The notes under the pieces are model-generated. The model did not search any database and was not told the DNA's origin. It saw only the letters and a program-made list of their open reading frames with translations. This document shows, in pieces, positions 11,745 to 11,927 of a DNA stretch of 11,927 nucleotides; positions within the stretch are counted from its first letter, which is position 1; each line of letters opens with the position of its first letter. Both the position numbers and the translations under genes were made by a program. Source of the DNA: Candidatus Zixiibacteriota bacterium. Its GTDB lineage: Bacteria > Zixibacteria > MSB-5A5 > SM1-73. The DNA is taken from NCBI GenBank assembly GCA_029933635.1, contig JAOZNS010000032.1, positions 5,605 to 17,531 on the forward strand, written 5' to 3'.

Positions 11745-11927
11745 TCAAGAAGCATATCTGATGGCTTCATAGGATTGGATTTCTATTTCTATAAATGGAA
11801 TTGAATTATAAATAACAAAATCTTTTTGTTTTATGCTTTGTGTATATGAATTCCATACTTTTCCATAAAATGTTGTTTGACCAGAAGCGTCTTCTGGAAC
11901 TTGTACTATAAATGTTATTTCTCTTGA
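11745..11927 (-). CDS. C-terminal 60 residues of an unidentified protein (N-terminus outside window)
   Basis: An open frame enters from the right edge and ends at TGA 11747-11745. It reads SREITFIVQVPEDASGQTTF, then YGKVWNSYTQSIKQKDFVIY, then NSIPFIEIEIQSYEAIRYAS. I do not recognise the family. Alternating hydrophobic residues, the V-P-E-D-A-S-G-Q turn and the absence of helices suggest a beta-sandwich (Ig-like) end domain, as on surface or secreted proteins. AT-rich codon use (ACA, AAA, ATA) is more extreme than in the neighbouring redox genes, which might indicate a different origin. It is too short to be sure that it is a functional gene. Confidence 0.6.
   Translation of the reverse strand, partial: SREITFIVQVPEDASGQTTFYGKVWNSYTQSIKQKDFVIYNSIPFIEIEIQSYEAIRYAS

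Noticed and set aside
1..11927. CRISPR array, rRNA genes or prophage modules
   Set aside because: No regularly spaced repeats, rRNA-like stretches or phage genes were seen.

Overview
The window looks like a chromosome segment from a diderm (outer-membrane) bacterium of an uncultured or poorly sampled lineage. The evidence is an LptE-type lipoprotein, AT-leaning DNA, paired dockerin-type repeats on exported proteins, and a selenocysteine-decoding signature. Paired repeats of the form GDxNxDGxVDVxDVVYLINYLY are common in candidate phyla of the FCB/Zixibacteria type. That placement is an inference from domain style, not a proven assignment.

Left block (1-4636, all minus strand). Reading from its promoter at about 4.67 kb, it holds urocanase (hutU), imidazolonepropionase (hutI), a small membrane protein of unknown function, an LptE-like lipoprotein, and the N-terminal part of a DNA-3-methyladenine glycosylase I-like protein that leaves the window. 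Palindromic repeats sit between these genes, and one appears to supply the C-terminal codons of HutI. hutH and the last hut step are not in the window.

Middle block (4656-6671). An 889-bp decayed IS1595-family element with recognisable 23-bp terminal inverted repeats lies directly upstream of hutU. Its transposase is broken by three frameshifts. The element's end carries a near-consensus promoter (TTGCAA-17-TATAAT) pointing into hutU. Next come a tRNA-Leu(CAA) on the minus strand with its own promoter and terminator, and a divergent rex gene (NADH-sensing repressor) with a perfect Rex operator in front of it.

Right block (7005-11382, plus strand). This is the most interesting part. From a consensus promoter there follow a 47-aa membrane peptide ending in CLSCIGIE (CD1871A-like CXXC family), a polytopic membrane [4Fe-4S] protein of the NapH/CcoG type, two tandem exported thioredoxin-fold proteins, and a membrane-anchored exported protein with a CxxxxC pair. 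Both thioredoxin-fold genes contain one in-frame TGA exactly where the first cysteine of CxxC should be, giving UxxC. Each TGA is followed at the same distance by a small hairpin with the same AGTT loop, so both are predicted selenoproteins. Each ends in two dockerin-type repeats. A conventional annotation would split each into two ORFs. My inference is that this cluster is an extracytoplasmic redox relay, with electrons crossing the membrane through the FeS/CXXC pair to selenothiol proteins outside.

The right edge holds a bidirectional-looking terminator and the C-terminal 60 residues of an unidentified protein on the minus strand.
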